DNA of 64,000 nucleotides from assembly GCA_018806915.1 (NCBI GenBank), contig JAGKQI010000064.1:1364001-1428000 (forward strand), in the 5' to 3' direction. Of the stretch, positions 29,127 to 38,627 are shown in pieces. Made by a program: the position numbers and the translations under genes. Within the stretch, counting starts at the first letter, position 1; the number at the start of each line of letters is the position of its first letter. The notes below the pieces were generated by a model. The model was not told the origin of the DNA, searched no databases, and saw nothing but the letters and a program-made list of their open reading frames with translations. Origin of the DNA: Phytophthora colocasiae (Eukaryota; Oomycota; Peronosporomycetes; Peronosporales; Peronosporaceae).

Positions 29127-29193
29127 TTTGTCTGTCAAATTTCACAATGAAAGTTGACAATAGCAAAAACCGGAGCTCTCCTTGAGGAGAGCC
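29127..29193. repeat. Merlin right terminal inverted repeat
   Basis: 67 bp, perfect inverse of 28166-28232, followed by the right TGCCTAAC copy. Confidence 0.95.
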
Positions 29194-29201
29194 TGCCTAA
29201 C

Positions 29202-29370
29202 AGTAAGTGGAGCGTCTTCTGGATGTTTGAAGTCGTTCGCGCACATGTGGTGCACTAAACTCCCACACGTTGTGCACTTGGCGGCTACGTCGATCTCTGG
29301 ATTTCTGCAGGTTGTTGCAGCACACCTCATCGCTGCTTTCCCGCCTGGTGAGCGGAAAGGAAATTGATGC
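29202..29370 (-). pseudogene. Zinc-binding domain fragment next to Merlin
   Basis: Minus frame MRCAATTCRNPEIDVAAKCT, then CGSLVHHMCANDFKHPEDAP. The C-x5-C, C-x2-C and HHMC spacing resembles a cross-brace zinc fold as in PHD or transposase C-terminal zinc domains. Cut at its 3' side by Merlin. Family not determined. Confidence 0.45.
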
Positions 29371-30060
29371 TCGAAAGGAAAGGAAAGCAAGTGTCGATCT
29401 TCTGTCGTTTGGGTACATTCGATATGCCTTTGAATAGTCATATGTGCCTGTCCGAACGGACACAAGTGATATCTGTATTCATTACCAGCATTGGTCCTAC
29501 GTGAATATGCCTATCCGAACAAATATTCAATTGGTATTCAAACAAACGAATATATGAATCAACTATCAATCCCTGCCCATGACGTCAAGACGCAGAGAAG
29601 AGACGCCCCCATGTTCCGACCCTCAGCGACACTTCAGCGAGTCGCGTCAACTTCCTGCAGTACTGCCAGTATGACTGGGGCTCCACAGACTCTGCGGCGC
29701 AGAGGATACATCGTCAGTTAAACAAAGCGTCTTGAAGGTTACGGCGGATACCAACTCGGCAAAGCGCTTCTTGATCGTAGGAAACGACTTATCTCGCCGC
29801 CACTTACCAACCAACTGGCCGTGGCGAAATGCACTGAACTCAAAATAGAGTCTTTACACTTGATTTTTGTATGGTAGGTGTAGAAAAAGGGTCAGGGTGC
29901 TGCGACTCCACTAAATCCGTCTGGGCTGGGGAAAAGGCTCCTCACTCGAACATTTTCGCTGTCCCGAGCACTCCGCCACCTCGCTCCAGTGCCAGAGCAG
30001 GTATTTGCCCAGCCGCTGCCCAGCCGCATCGCCAGCCGTGTCTGCCGATCGGATCTATCG
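29371..30060. other. Boundary between transposon island and gene block
   Basis: About 29400-29570 is rich in ATTCATAT/GAATAT words, as is 26500-26580. Then comes DNA without recognisable coding potential leading to the ankyrin gene promoter. Confidence 0.4.
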
Positions 30061-30164
30061 AACGCTCACTCACTCCTATTGAAGCTTCCAATACAAGCCA
30101 GCGCTTGTCTTCCTAAACCTTCCTCCACTCGAGAAGTTATCCCCACAGACAGAGACACCACATC
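30061..30164 (+). promoter_or_regulatory. Likely promoter of the ankyrin gene with oomycete initiator
   Basis: CTCACTCC at 30069-30076 fits the oomycete initiator consensus YTCANTYY, 89 bp upstream of the ATG, a usual distance. The downstream DNA is rich in TTCCTCC, as is common in oomycete leaders. Assignment is by pattern only. Confidence 0.5.
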
Positions 30165-31241
30165 ATGACGCTCAGTGGACCTGTTAAACAGCAACTCGAG
30201 GCCGCGCGCGGCTACGTGTACCCGACGGACGGAGCGCTGGTGCCGGTGAGCGCCAAAAAGAGCGTGACGGGTCACCACCTACTGCATGGTTATCGCCACC
30301 GCAGCGCCAAGGTTTGGCACTTCTTAGGCCACAAGTTGGCGGCCATGAAGACTGTCAAGCAGCGCAAACGACTGCTTGAGGTCGTGGCCAAGGGCGACTT
30401 GGCGGAGGTCATGGACGCGCTCAACGCCGGCGCCGACTTGACCTCGAAGAATTCATTGGGCCAGTCTGCAGCCTACGTGGCAGCTGCCAATGGCTTCCAC
30501 CACGCGCTTACGCTGCTACTGGAGCGCGGATCCAACGCCAACGACGTGGCACTGGACGGTACGTCGCCACTCCACGCTGCCTGTGAAAACAACCACGACC
30601 GCGCAGCCAAGATTCTGCTCAAGTATAACGCGCGTGTGGACGTCTCGGCGCTCAACGGCTACACGCCGCTGCATCTCGCGGCCAAGCACGGCCACACAGA
30701 GATCGTCTCTATCCTTCTGGCAGCACGAGCCAAGTATGACTTTCCCGTGCGGGACACGACCACGACGGCGCTTCTGTTGTCCTGCATGTCTGGTCATTCC
30801 AACGTCGTGGAACAGCTTCTGGACGCTGGAGCCGACCCACAGGTGGAGGACGCGGACGGCAACACCCCGCTGCACTTTACGAGTCGCGACGGAAACTACC
30901 GCGCTACGTATCTCCTGCTGACGGCTGGAGCGGACCCGGACATGCCGAACGAGCAGGACGAAACTGCCTTTGACATGGCTGAGAAGCAGGGCCACTCGCA
31001 CGTGCAGTATCTACTGGAGACCAACGGCATGGGCGTGGACGGCCAGACCGTGGACGAGATGGATATGGCTTGCTCGCAGGACGCGCGGCTGAGCGAGGCC
31101 CTATCAAACAACCGGCCGGAGATCGCCGAGGTGATCGTCAAGCTCCACATGAAGTACGCCGGTTACTTGGCGCTTGGTGCGCTTCCAGAAGGCGAGCGCG
31201 TGACCGAGTTCGCTGAGAACATGAACCAGTTGAATTTCTAG
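30165..31241 (+). CDS. Ankyrin-repeat protein
   Basis: 358 aa, single exon. An N-terminal segment of about 65 aa is followed by six to seven ankyrin repeats (about 66-285), with clear GTSPLHAACENN, GYTPLHLAAKHGH and GNTPLHFTSRDGN units each followed by LLL.AGA hallmarks. The last 60 aa (VDEMDMACSQDARLSEAL) are helical and not a known domain. Ankyrin repeats bind other proteins; no enzyme domain is present, so the role is unknown. The gene stands at the start of the gene-dense block and shows no sign of transposon origin. Confidence 0.92.
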   Translation: MTLSGPVKQQLEAARGYVYPTDGALVPVSAKKSVTGHHLLHGYRHRSAKVWHFLGHKLAAMKTVKQRKRLLEVVAKGDLAEVMDALNAGADLTSKNSLGQSAAYVAAANGFHHALTLLLERGSNANDVALDGTSPLHAACENNHDRAAKILLKYNARVDVSALNGYTPLHLAAKHGHTEIVSILLAARAKYDFPVRDTTTTALLLSCMSGHSNVVEQLLDAGADPQVEDADGNTPLHFTSRDGNYRATYLLLTAGADPDMPNEQDETAFDMAEKQGHSHVQYLLETNGMGVDGQTVDEMDMACSQDARLSEALSNNRPEIAEVIVKLHMKYAGYLALGALPEGERVTEFAENMNQLNF

Positions 31242-31605
31242 GCGAACTGCTGGTGTGGAACGCCGCAAGCCGAGCTATTACGCTGTATGTACAACAACCC
31301 ATGCGCAAATCAAGAAAGAAAGAGAGCGAAGCTCCATGCGAGAGAAGCGAGATCAATGCTTTGTCTCCATATCAATAAATCTAGCCCACGATTCCAGCGA
31401 CAGAAGCAGAAGCGAGCAGATGCGTTCCATTCGATGTGCATAGTTATAGAGTTGGTGAGTCGAAAAAATCATTGTCAACCGTTGTTTGTGGCTTGGCCAG
31501 TTCGGAAGGAGCAGGACGTCCTGGAAACCAGGGGAGTTTGATGATACTGCTGCATTACTATTCATGTGAAATCCCCATTCGTTCTTGCACTATTATCGTA
31601 ACGAT
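31242..31605. other. Convergent intergenic region
   Basis: 3' ends of the ankyrin gene and the EF-hand gene face each other. No gene seen; AATAAA occurs at about 31373. Confidence 0.4.
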
Positions 31606-33510
31606 CTACAGGCAGCCGGAGGACAAGACCTTGCTGCGGTAATTCACGCGGCCTTCCGCTGTGTACGGCCGGCCGTTGTACTGCTTGGCGTGCACACGGA
31701 CAATCCGCGGCTGAGCTACTTCTCTACTGGCACAAGCGCAATTGCAATTGCAGGTACCGATATTGCCTGCTCCAGAGCCCGATGGTATCTCCGAGTATGA
31801 GTGACGTCGTCCCCCGTCTCGAGTCACGTGGTTGCTGTACAATCGCTGATGCTCTGCATGCATTTGACTCGCGTTTAATGGCACCCGCTTGTTTCGGGTC
31901 TTAGCGTGGGCTTCCGATGCCATTGCTGCTGATACCCCTCGCGACTTCAGACATTTCTGTCGAAGCGTTTGGGGTGTTGCTGGCCTCTTCGTCTGTGGTG
32001 TTGGCGGCCTCTTCATGTATGCCGCACCCTTCACACTGCTGCCCACGCTGCCAACGCTGCCAACGCTGCCGGCAGACGACGATGAAGCATAAGAACGCAC
32101 ACTTCCAGCACTACGAGGCCGAGGCGGATGTCCTCCATCACCACGTCCTGCAACGCTAGCTGTGCCAGCCTCGCTATACACACTAGCAGTGCTGCGCGGC
32201 CGAGCAGTCCGTGCCGACATAGCTCGAGGGAGTGGACGCGCGTAGTTGCCTTCGTCTCCGCTTGCAAGAGATAACGCATCAAGGTTTGCGCTGTGGATGT
32301 CGCTCATTGAAACCGAGTACGCTTGCTGGCGCTCATGTGCACTTTTCATCCGTTGCTGCTCCACCATCTCTCGCCTTTGCTGTAACATGTGTGTCTTGCG
32401 AGGGTTAGCCGTCCGTGGGCGTTCCTTTCTCACGCGAGCGGGAGCCGTAGCAGTGGGAGCGGTAGCAGGTCGCTCTTCCTCCGTGCTGACAGAAGACAAC
32501 GACGATCCCCGACGGGGGGTATTTTGAACGGAAGGAGGCCCAGTCGGAAGTCGTGGTTCTCTCCCGGTAGCAGGCATATCTGCTAATTCACTGTCTTCAT
32601 CTTCATCCTCACTGTCGCTCCATGTCCAGATACCTCGCGGCACCTTGCTGTTGGAAGGATACGCTGGTGGATCGACGAATTGAAGAAACTCCTTGAGATC
32701 GATCTCACCGTTGCAGTCCTGGTCGCACATGGAGAAAAGCTGCCGCATTTGTTCGTCACTCGCATAGATGCCAAACTTGGTCTTGAGGTTGAACTGCAGC
32801 CCGTTCATTCGGATACCTTGGTCTCTTCCAGTACGCAGCATTTTGAATGCGCGACGATACTGATCTTCACCACTGGGTGTCTTCTGCACAACCTTGGCTT
32901 GAATGTGCTTCATCAGCTTCTCAATAGTCCAGTTGGAGGCAGTGCCCGTGTTGTTTATATTCTCAGTTGTCGGTAGGCCCTGACATGCCAGAAACTCTTG
33001 CCGTGCTTCATGTCTGAGGCGCGCAGCTCTCTCCTCGCTTTCCAGTTGGCTCACCTCGAACCACTGCCGACCGTAGTTGTAGTCGGGAGGAAGAACACGG
33101 CGGATGAACTCCTGGAGGTCGATCGTGCCATTGCCGTCCTCGTCATACTTATCGAACAGCAATTGTAGCTCGCTGTCGTCAAGGATGATACCAAACTTGA
33201 CGCGTAGCTGCTCACGAAAGCTCGGGAAGTCGATTCCTTCACCGCGATTGCCCTCCAGCAGGCGATACGCCTGCTGATACACGAAGTTGCCAGCAATCAG
33301 CGTCTTCTCCTGGATCTTCTCCTGCAACTTCCGCTCCACTTTGTCAGCACTCCATCGGAATTTCTGCAGTGACGATGGCAATTCGTGTCCGATAGGGTCT
33401 CTGAATGAAATCTTAGGCGGTGACACGCAGAGCTTGGTCGATTCCTTCTTCTTCTTCTTGGTGGATCTATTACCTGACCCTGGTGTACGCTTTAACATAG
33501 AGCCCTTCAT
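31606..33510 (-). CDS. EF-hand calcium-binding protein with low-complexity C-terminal half
   Basis: About 634 aa from the first ATG in frame (MKGSMLKRTPG, 33510); the frame is open further upstream but without ATG. Two canonical calcium loops: DKYDEDGNGTIDLQEF (about 120-135) and CDQDCNGEIDLKEF (about 262-275), each preceded by a degenerate partner (GIDFPSFREQL, GIRMNGLQFNL), so two EF-hand pairs. A basic Lys run (about 18-22) precedes them. After residue 280 come acidic (SDSEDEDEDSELAD) and Ser/Arg/Pro-rich stretches with repeated SVGSVGSVGS and KRPPTPQTKRPATPQT. Similar layouts occur in flagellar or cytoskeletal EF-hand proteins of oomycetes, but the exact role is unknown. Confidence 0.85.
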   Translation of the reverse strand: MKGSMLKRTPGSGNRSTKKKKKESTKLCVSPPKISFRDPIGHELPSSLQKFRWSADKVERKLQEKIQEKTLIAGNFVYQQAYRLLEGNRGEGIDFPSFREQLRVKFGIILDDSELQLLFDKYDEDGNGTIDLQEFIRRVLPPDYNYGRQWFEVSQLESEERAARLRHEARQEFLACQGLPTTENINNTGTASNWTIEKLMKHIQAKVVQKTPSGEDQYRRAFKMLRTGRDQGIRMNGLQFNLKTKFGIYASDEQMRQLFSMCDQDCNGEIDLKEFLQFVDPPAYPSNSKVPRGIWTWSDSEDEDEDSELADMPATGREPRLPTGPPSVQNTPRRGSSLSSVSTEEERPATAPTATAPARVRKERPRTANPRKTHMLQQRREMVEQQRMKSAHERQQAYSVSMSDIHSANLDALSLASGDEGNYARPLPRAMSARTARPRSTASVYSEAGTASVAGRGDGGHPPRPRSAGSVRSYASSSSAGSVGSVGSVGSSVKGAAYMKRPPTPQTKRPATPQTLRQKCLKSRGVSAAMASEAHAKTRNKRVPLNASQMHAEHQRLYSNHVTRDGGRRHSYSEIPSGSGAGNIGTCNCNCACASREVAQPRIVRVHAKQYNGRPYTAEGRVNYRSKVLSSGCL

Positions 33511-34050
33511 GACAGGTGACGACGTAAAGCGTCGAGGCGAACGGAGGCCTCGCGTTTCTGTAGTGCTGCGGGGCAGAACGAGGATAGCCACAGACAAGGA
33601 GAGCGATAGCAGGGTGAACTACCTATTAATACAGTACTCCACTTTAAGCATAGCATTCCAATTCCGAACAAGGCAATTCGTACTCCGCCTAAAAGTGTCT
33701 GTCAGCAAGCTATTATTATTATTGGCATGTGGTGACCTACTGCAACAAAATGACCATCACTCTAAGTTGAAGTTTGCTCGTGAATCCTTATGAAATACGA
33801 TATGCATGGCATTGAGCTGACCAAAGCCCCACTAGCTTAGATCACCTTGACGTCACAACAGCAGATGAAGGACACTTCCACAGCAACCGCGCACGTCTGT
33901 AGCCATTTTTTCTTTTCCGCCAATCAGTTCATACTAGTCCCGTCTCAGGTACATAAGTAAAATTATGATTGGTTGAAATGAGCAACACAGAATCGACACG
34001 ACCGGTCGCTGGGCAGCGCGTCGCCACCCGAAGGAGCACCCGCGCCCAAC
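33511..34050. promoter_or_regulatory. Divergent promoter region of the EF-hand and PPIP5K genes
   Basis: 540 bp between two divergent starts. It has two CCAAT boxes in opposite orientation, CCAAT at 33920-33924 and ATTGG at 33968-33972, both near the PPIP5K start. A short AT-rich part lies at 33700-33730. No other element recognised. Confidence 0.45.
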
Positions 34051-37000
34051 ATGACGCCGTTCGACGCGCCCGACGCCAGGTTCACTCTGGGCATCTGCGT
34101 GATGGACCGCAAGGCACGATCTGCCCCCATGTTAGAGATTCTGGGCCGCCTGCCGCCCGATCTCTTCCGCGTCGAGTTCTTTGGCGACGACACGATTTTG
34201 AACCAACCAGTGGATGCCTGGCCTCGCTGCGACGCACTTATCGCCTTCTTCTCCAAGGGTTTCCCACTGCAAAAGGCGCAGGATTATGTGGCTCTACGTC
34301 GCCCCGTGGTGGTCAACGAACTGGACACGCAGTATCTGCTACAGGACAGACGCGAAGTCTACCGCCTTTTACAGGAACACGACGTCCCTACGCCTCGCCA
34401 CGTCTTCGTAAGCAGAGATGGCTACAGAGGACAGACGGAGCCTCCAGAGGTCGTTGAAGGGGACGACTTCATTCAAGTGAACGGTGTCCGCATTAACAAG
34501 CCGTTCGTGGAGAAACCAGTGGACGGAGAAGACCACAACATCCACATTTACTACCCCATGAGTGCTGGTGGAGGATGCAAACGTCTCTTTCGTAAAATAG
34601 GCAATAGATCGAGTGAGTACGACCCACAGGTAAATAAAGTGAGAGCTGGAGACGGCTCCTACATCTACGAGGAGTTCCTGTCCACCCAGGGAACAGACGT
34701 TAAGGTCTACACGGTAGGGGCCCACTACGCCCACGCTGAGGCGCGCAAGAGTCCTGTGCTAGATGGACGCGTGGTGAGGGATGCAGACGGCAAGGAAGTT
34801 AGGTATCCGGTCATGTTGTCCACTAAAGAAAAACAGATCGCTTATCGAGTCTGTCGAGCCTTCAAGCAAACGATCTGTGGCTTTGACATCTTGCGAGTGC
34901 GTGACGCCTCGTACGTGTGTGATGTGAACGGCTGGAGTTTCGTCAAGAACTCGGAGAAATACTACGACGACTGCGGTATCTTGCTGACACAGTATCTAGA
35001 GCAGGCGCTGGCTGGAGGTGCGATGGCTGCGGAGGAATTTGGCTCAGACAGTTCGGCCTTCAGTGCGGTCACGTTCCGCTTTGCACCTGATGCGCCACCT
35101 CCTAGCGCTGAACTCTCGGAGCCGCCAACAGCGCACAGGCATGCGATGCTTCGCGGTCCTTCCACGTCTATTGCCGAGTCAGAAGTATCTGAAGTGGACA
35201 GCATCACCGATGGAAATGAAGATGCCATGTACCAAGAGGAAGAACTGCGCTGCGTGCTTGCTGTGATTCGACACGGTGACCGCACGCCCAAGCAGAAGAT
35301 GAAGATGAACGTCTGCCATCCTGCTTTCCTCCAGTTCTATCAGGATCGCTTGCGTGAATCTCAGCAAGAAAACGGAGATGGGAATGACGCAAAGAAGAAG
35401 AAGAAAATGGACCTGAAGATTAAAGCCGTGGCCAATCTGGAGCGCTTGCTCCAAGTGAGCAACGATCTATTGCACAGATACGAGACACGTGAGCAAGCAT
35501 TCATGGATTTCCTGGAGCAGCGCGAAATTAAGTTCGGCGAAGATGCCACGGATCGGGTAAAGGGGTATCGCACTCTACGTGATGTGTTGCAGCGCTGGCA
35601 ACTTGTAGGTATCAATCGAAAGGTGCAGCTGAAGCCCAAGGAGTTTGTCACCGTTCCTACTGAAGGTACAGATGAAAATGGAGAGCAACTGACGACGCGG
35701 CGTGTGTGCAAATTGCTGCTGATCATCAAGTGGGGAGGCGACTTAACACACACCGGCGAAGAACAAGCTGAGCACCTTGGACAGAAATTCCGACGCATGA
35801 TGTACCCGGGTGGAGCCGGAGGCTTGAATCGTCTTCACTCAACGTATCGCCACGACCTGAAGATTTACACAAGTGACGAAGGTCGAGTTCAAAAGACGGC
35901 AGCATCTTTTGCTAAGGGTTTGCTGGAACTCGAGGGTGACATTATCCCAATCCTTGTTGGGCTTGTGCTCAAGTCAAAGGACGCTGATTCGATGCTGGAC
36001 CAGTCAGGGTCCTCCGCCCAGGACATCATCGTGCGGGTAAAACAACGTCTGCACAAAATTATCCACCGGGGAGACCACTGCAGCCAACTCATAGATTCAA
36101 ACTCGCGCCTCATTCGCTCTGTGGCGCTTGCACTTGCCAAGGTGGATCAACCCATAAAGAAGATGGGGATCATGCACAAGCTGCTTCAATCGCTCAAGGA
36201 ACAACTGACGCGCATGATCCAGGAGAAGGCGCAGTACCGCACCGAGATAGATCGTTGGCAACAGAAGAAAGCCAACGCAGGTCGCCTACTAGCGCCTGCC
36301 ATGGGTCGGTCAGCGAGCGTCAACGAGCTGAGCCAGCCGAGAAGCCGCCACATTCATTCGTATGCCCCGCGGAAGAAACACAGTGAAGGGAGCAATATCT
36401 CTAGTGATGCCGCCAACAGCAGCGTGAGTCTGCGAAAGATGCGGTCGCAGCAGGAGCCGTTACTGCCAGAGGAGATCAAATACCCCGAGCCTTGTGGCCG
36501 TGAAACTCTCGAAGTGATGCGCGAGCGGTGGGCCAAGCTGTACCGCGATTTCTACGTCAAGAAACGTGATACGTATGACTTGTCGAAGATCCCAGACATT
36601 CACGACTGCATCCGCTACGATGCCGTCCACAATTCACACCTGAATTTGACGGATGTACGTGAGCTCCTGGAGATTTCCAGTTCGCTGTCGCACGCACTCG
36701 TGCCGCAGGAGTACGGAATCAATGTGGACGAGAAGATTTTCATCGGGTCGGCCATGTGCCGAACGCTGCTGTCAAAAATCAACACGGATTTGGACTTGGC
36801 TCGAGGCCTCAAGCCTGACATGGTCAAAGATCACAACACGCACCGCCTAAATCCGTCATACGCAAAGAAGATCAAGTCGACTCACCGCTCTGTGCGCACA
36901 CGCCTGTACTTCACAAGCGAATCTCACTTGCACACATTGCTGAACGTCTTGCGCTATGGTCGGGAGGAATGCGCTGTTAAGAGCCCGATTGGCGAGGAAT

Positions 37001-37434
37001 CGCGCAAGTGGATCGAAGACATCCCTGAACTCTGCTACATGACGCACTTTGTCGTCCGTGTCTTCGAGCGCGTCCAGTTCTCACTGGATGACCCCCAGCG
37101 ATTCCGTGTCGAGATTTCAGTCTCACCAGGAGCAGACCAAGATCCGTTAATTTCCGACCCAGAGAAGCAGGTCGAGGTGGCCCCGCTGAAGATCATCTCA
37201 CGCGAGGGGCTCACATGCCAGGAGCTTGTAGATTATGTGGCTGACTGCATTGACTATGCAGAGCAGAATGAGATCAAGGAGATGATCAGCCGTGCTGTAC
37301 CGGGCAAGAGCAATCCCGAGAAGCCTACCACAGGTGATAGCGCCAACACTAGTGGTGACGTTACACCGGTCAAACGATCGATGTACTCGCTCAGCAACAA
37401 CAGCAGCGACAGCAACTTCAGCAGTGATAACTGA
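34051..37434 (+). CDS. VIP1: Diphosphoinositol-pentakisphosphate kinase (PPIP5K/VIP1)
   Basis: 1127 aa, single exon. Makes inositol pyrophosphates (1-IP7 and IP8) from IP6 and 5-IP7 in the cytosol, signals in phosphate and energy sensing. The N-terminal ATP-grasp kinase (about 10-330) has LGICVMDRKARSAPM, GDEDHNIHIYYP-like GEDHNIHIYYP, GSYIYEEF, TDVKVYTVG and the metal site CDVNGWSFVKNS. A linker with Ser-rich sequence precedes the histidine-acid-phosphatase-like domain (about 395-1060), which opens with VIRHGDRTPKQK and later has HTGEEQAEHLG and YTSDEGRVQKTA. The Ser/Asn-rich tail is typical. Both family domains are complete and in order. Symbol from the yeast/animal orthologue. Confidence 0.97.
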   Translation: MTPFDAPDARFTLGICVMDRKARSAPMLEILGRLPPDLFRVEFFGDDTILNQPVDAWPRCDALIAFFSKGFPLQKAQDYVALRRPVVVNELDTQYLLQDRREVYRLLQEHDVPTPRHVFVSRDGYRGQTEPPEVVEGDDFIQVNGVRINKPFVEKPVDGEDHNIHIYYPMSAGGGCKRLFRKIGNRSSEYDPQVNKVRAGDGSYIYEEFLSTQGTDVKVYTVGAHYAHAEARKSPVLDGRVVRDADGKEVRYPVMLSTKEKQIAYRVCRAFKQTICGFDILRVRDASYVCDVNGWSFVKNSEKYYDDCGILLTQYLEQALAGGAMAAEEFGSDSSAFSAVTFRFAPDAPPPSAELSEPPTAHRHAMLRGPSTSIAESEVSEVDSITDGNEDAMYQEEELRCVLAVIRHGDRTPKQKMKMNVCHPAFLQFYQDRLRESQQENGDGNDAKKKKKMDLKIKAVANLERLLQVSNDLLHRYETREQAFMDFLEQREIKFGEDATDRVKGYRTLRDVLQRWQLVGINRKVQLKPKEFVTVPTEGTDENGEQLTTRRVCKLLLIIKWGGDLTHTGEEQAEHLGQKFRRMMYPGGAGGLNRLHSTYRHDLKIYTSDEGRVQKTAASFAKGLLELEGDIIPILVGLVLKSKDADSMLDQSGSSAQDIIVRVKQRLHKIIHRGDHCSQLIDSNSRLIRSVALALAKVDQPIKKMGIMHKLLQSLKEQLTRMIQEKAQYRTEIDRWQQKKANAGRLLAPAMGRSASVNELSQPRSRHIHSYAPRKKHSEGSNISSDAANSSVSLRKMRSQQEPLLPEEIKYPEPCGRETLEVMRERWAKLYRDFYVKKRDTYDLSKIPDIHDCIRYDAVHNSHLNLTDVRELLEISSSLSHALVPQEYGINVDEKIFIGSAMCRTLLSKINTDLDLARGLKPDMVKDHNTHRLNPSYAKKIKSTHRSVRTRLYFTSESHLHTLLNVLRYGREECAVKSPIGEESRKWIEDIPELCYMTHFVVRVFERVQFSLDDPQRFRVEISVSPGADQDPLISDPEKQVEVAPLKIISREGLTCQELVDYVADCIDYAEQNEIKEMISRAVPGKSNPEKPTTGDSANTSGDVTPVKRSMYSLSNNSSDSNFSSDN

Positions 37435-37546
37435 TCGGCTCTAAACAGAGTAAGCAGTCTGCAAAGTTGTGGTGTATTGTGGTACACTAGGGAATGATAG
37501 TTCTGTCTGCCTCTGTGTGCGTGTTTACTTGATTCGTATACGCTTT
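37435..37546. other. Short convergent spacer
   Basis: 112 bp between the PPIP5K stop and the next minus-strand gene; overlapping 3' ends are likely. Confidence 0.4.
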
Positions 37547-38572
37547 TTAGGACTGCTGATTGTCTTCCTCTGGAGCTTGCTGCTTGTCTCCCCCCACCGG
37601 TGCTGGAGCTTGTTGATCCCAGCGCCTCCGGAACGATGGTTCTTCGTACGTTGCAGTCTCTGCTTCAGCACTTGATCCAGAATCAAAGGCGTGCTCTCGG
37701 GCTGTTCCCGGTGCACTAGGGTCTCGTTTAATGGTTGGCGAAGGTGGTTGTTGTTCGCATTCTTCGGGGCGAGCACCATTACTCGGACCACCCTGCGGCG
37801 TTGAAGATTCAAAGCGTGAAATCTCGTCGTGCCGGGATTTGAGATGCAGGAATTCCTCGCGGCCGTGATCTAAGTGCACCATCTCGTCGTTCAGGTGCTC
37901 TGTCTGCTCGAACTGGGTGATCTCGCGGTGTGCGAACTCGCCGTCCAGTGACTCCATGTGAAGCACCTCGGTTTGGTGGCGCTCCTTCTCCACAAGCCGC
38001 TGCGGTTGACCTTTATCGTCGATCTTAGTATACTCGGTGATTCGCTCCTGGATCGTGACTTCGCGCTTCTTCCAGAGACCAGGAGCTGGAGGAGCTCGAG
38101 CTATCGTCGTGTTCTGTGCTCGTGATGAATTAAATAGCGCAAGAGCTTCTCTGGAGCTGTTCAACCTTGCTGATCGAGGAGGGGGAGGGGGGAGGCCGTC
38201 ATGTTGCTGTCGCTCTTCGTGTGCTGCTCGCACCGCTGCTGACTGTAAAAAGCACAAGAAATCGTTGAAACCAAGCTGTGTTTGCTGCGGCGACAACTTG
38301 AAGATTTGGGCGAGCAGTAGACGGCGATACGGCGGAATGGACAGATACGCGCACAACTCATCTAGTTCCAAGAAGTCATCCCCGCTTTCGACGCTCTTTT
38401 TGAGGAACTTGAACTGCTCGTGCAGTGTCTCCTTCGGACGCCGCAGATTGAATGCGCGTAGAACCAAAAAGTGTTGTAACTTCACTCGACGCTCTGCTTC
38501 ACGTACTTCTCTCGCCGAGCTTTGGTTCCCACCGCCTGACGCGTTTCCACTTCCGATTGTAGTCGTGGCCAT
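37547..38572 (-). CDS. Conserved protein of unknown function with EF-hand-like helical region
   Basis: 341 aa, single exon, ATG at 38572. An N-terminal Gly/Ser stretch is followed by a helical region (about 25-115: ETLHEQFKFLKKSVESGDDF, then LELDELCAYLSIPPYRRLLL) that resembles a degenerate EF-hand pair. After a Pro-rich linker (LPPPPPRS) comes a repeated acidic/His segment KKREVTIQERITEYTKID, LVEKERHQTEVLHMESLDG and FAHREITQFEQTEHLND. I recall similar segments in plant and protist proteins but cannot name a function. The C-terminus is low-complexity. Not an enzyme as far as visible. Confidence 0.75.
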   Translation of the reverse strand: MATTTIGSGNASGGGNQSSAREVREAERRVKLQHFLVLRAFNLRRPKETLHEQFKFLKKSVESGDDFLELDELCAYLSIPPYRRLLLAQIFKLSPQQTQLGFNDFLCFLQSAAVRAAHEERQQHDGLPPPPPRSARLNSSREALALFNSSRAQNTTIARAPPAPGLWKKREVTIQERITEYTKIDDKGQPQRLVEKERHQTEVLHMESLDGEFAHREITQFEQTEHLNDEMVHLDHGREEFLHLKSRHDEISRFESSTPQGGPSNGARPEECEQQPPSPTIKRDPSAPGTAREHAFDSGSSAEAETATYEEPSFRRRWDQQAPAPVGGDKQQAPEEDNQQS

Positions 38573-38627
38573 GACCAGCCAACGTTGTGTAGTGTGCGTT
38601 CTGGAGTTGGGCCGACGTACATTAAAA

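Larger units (their letters stand above)
28166..29193 (-). mobile_element. Merlin DNA transposon with 67-bp inverted repeats, internally deleted
   Basis: 1028 bp. The two ends are perfect 67-bp inverted repeats starting GGCTCTCCTCAAGGAGAGCT. The duplication TGCCTAAC stands at 28158-28165 and 29194-29201 (8 bp, right for Merlin). Two minus-strand transposase pieces remain: a zinc ribbon and the C-terminal catalytic part of the IS1595/ISXO2 type. The middle of the catalytic domain is missing. Perfect ends suggest recent movement by a helper. Confidence 0.95.

Noticed and set aside
26500..29570. One larger element with ATTCATAT-rich ends enclosing the Harbinger and Merlin copies
   Set aside because: The words at both sides are similar and AT-rich, but no inverted repeat with a target duplication could be aligned.
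30490..31001. Long frames on both strands within the ankyrin gene
   Set aside because: They are shadows of the G+C-rich ankyrin coding sequence with no domain of their own.
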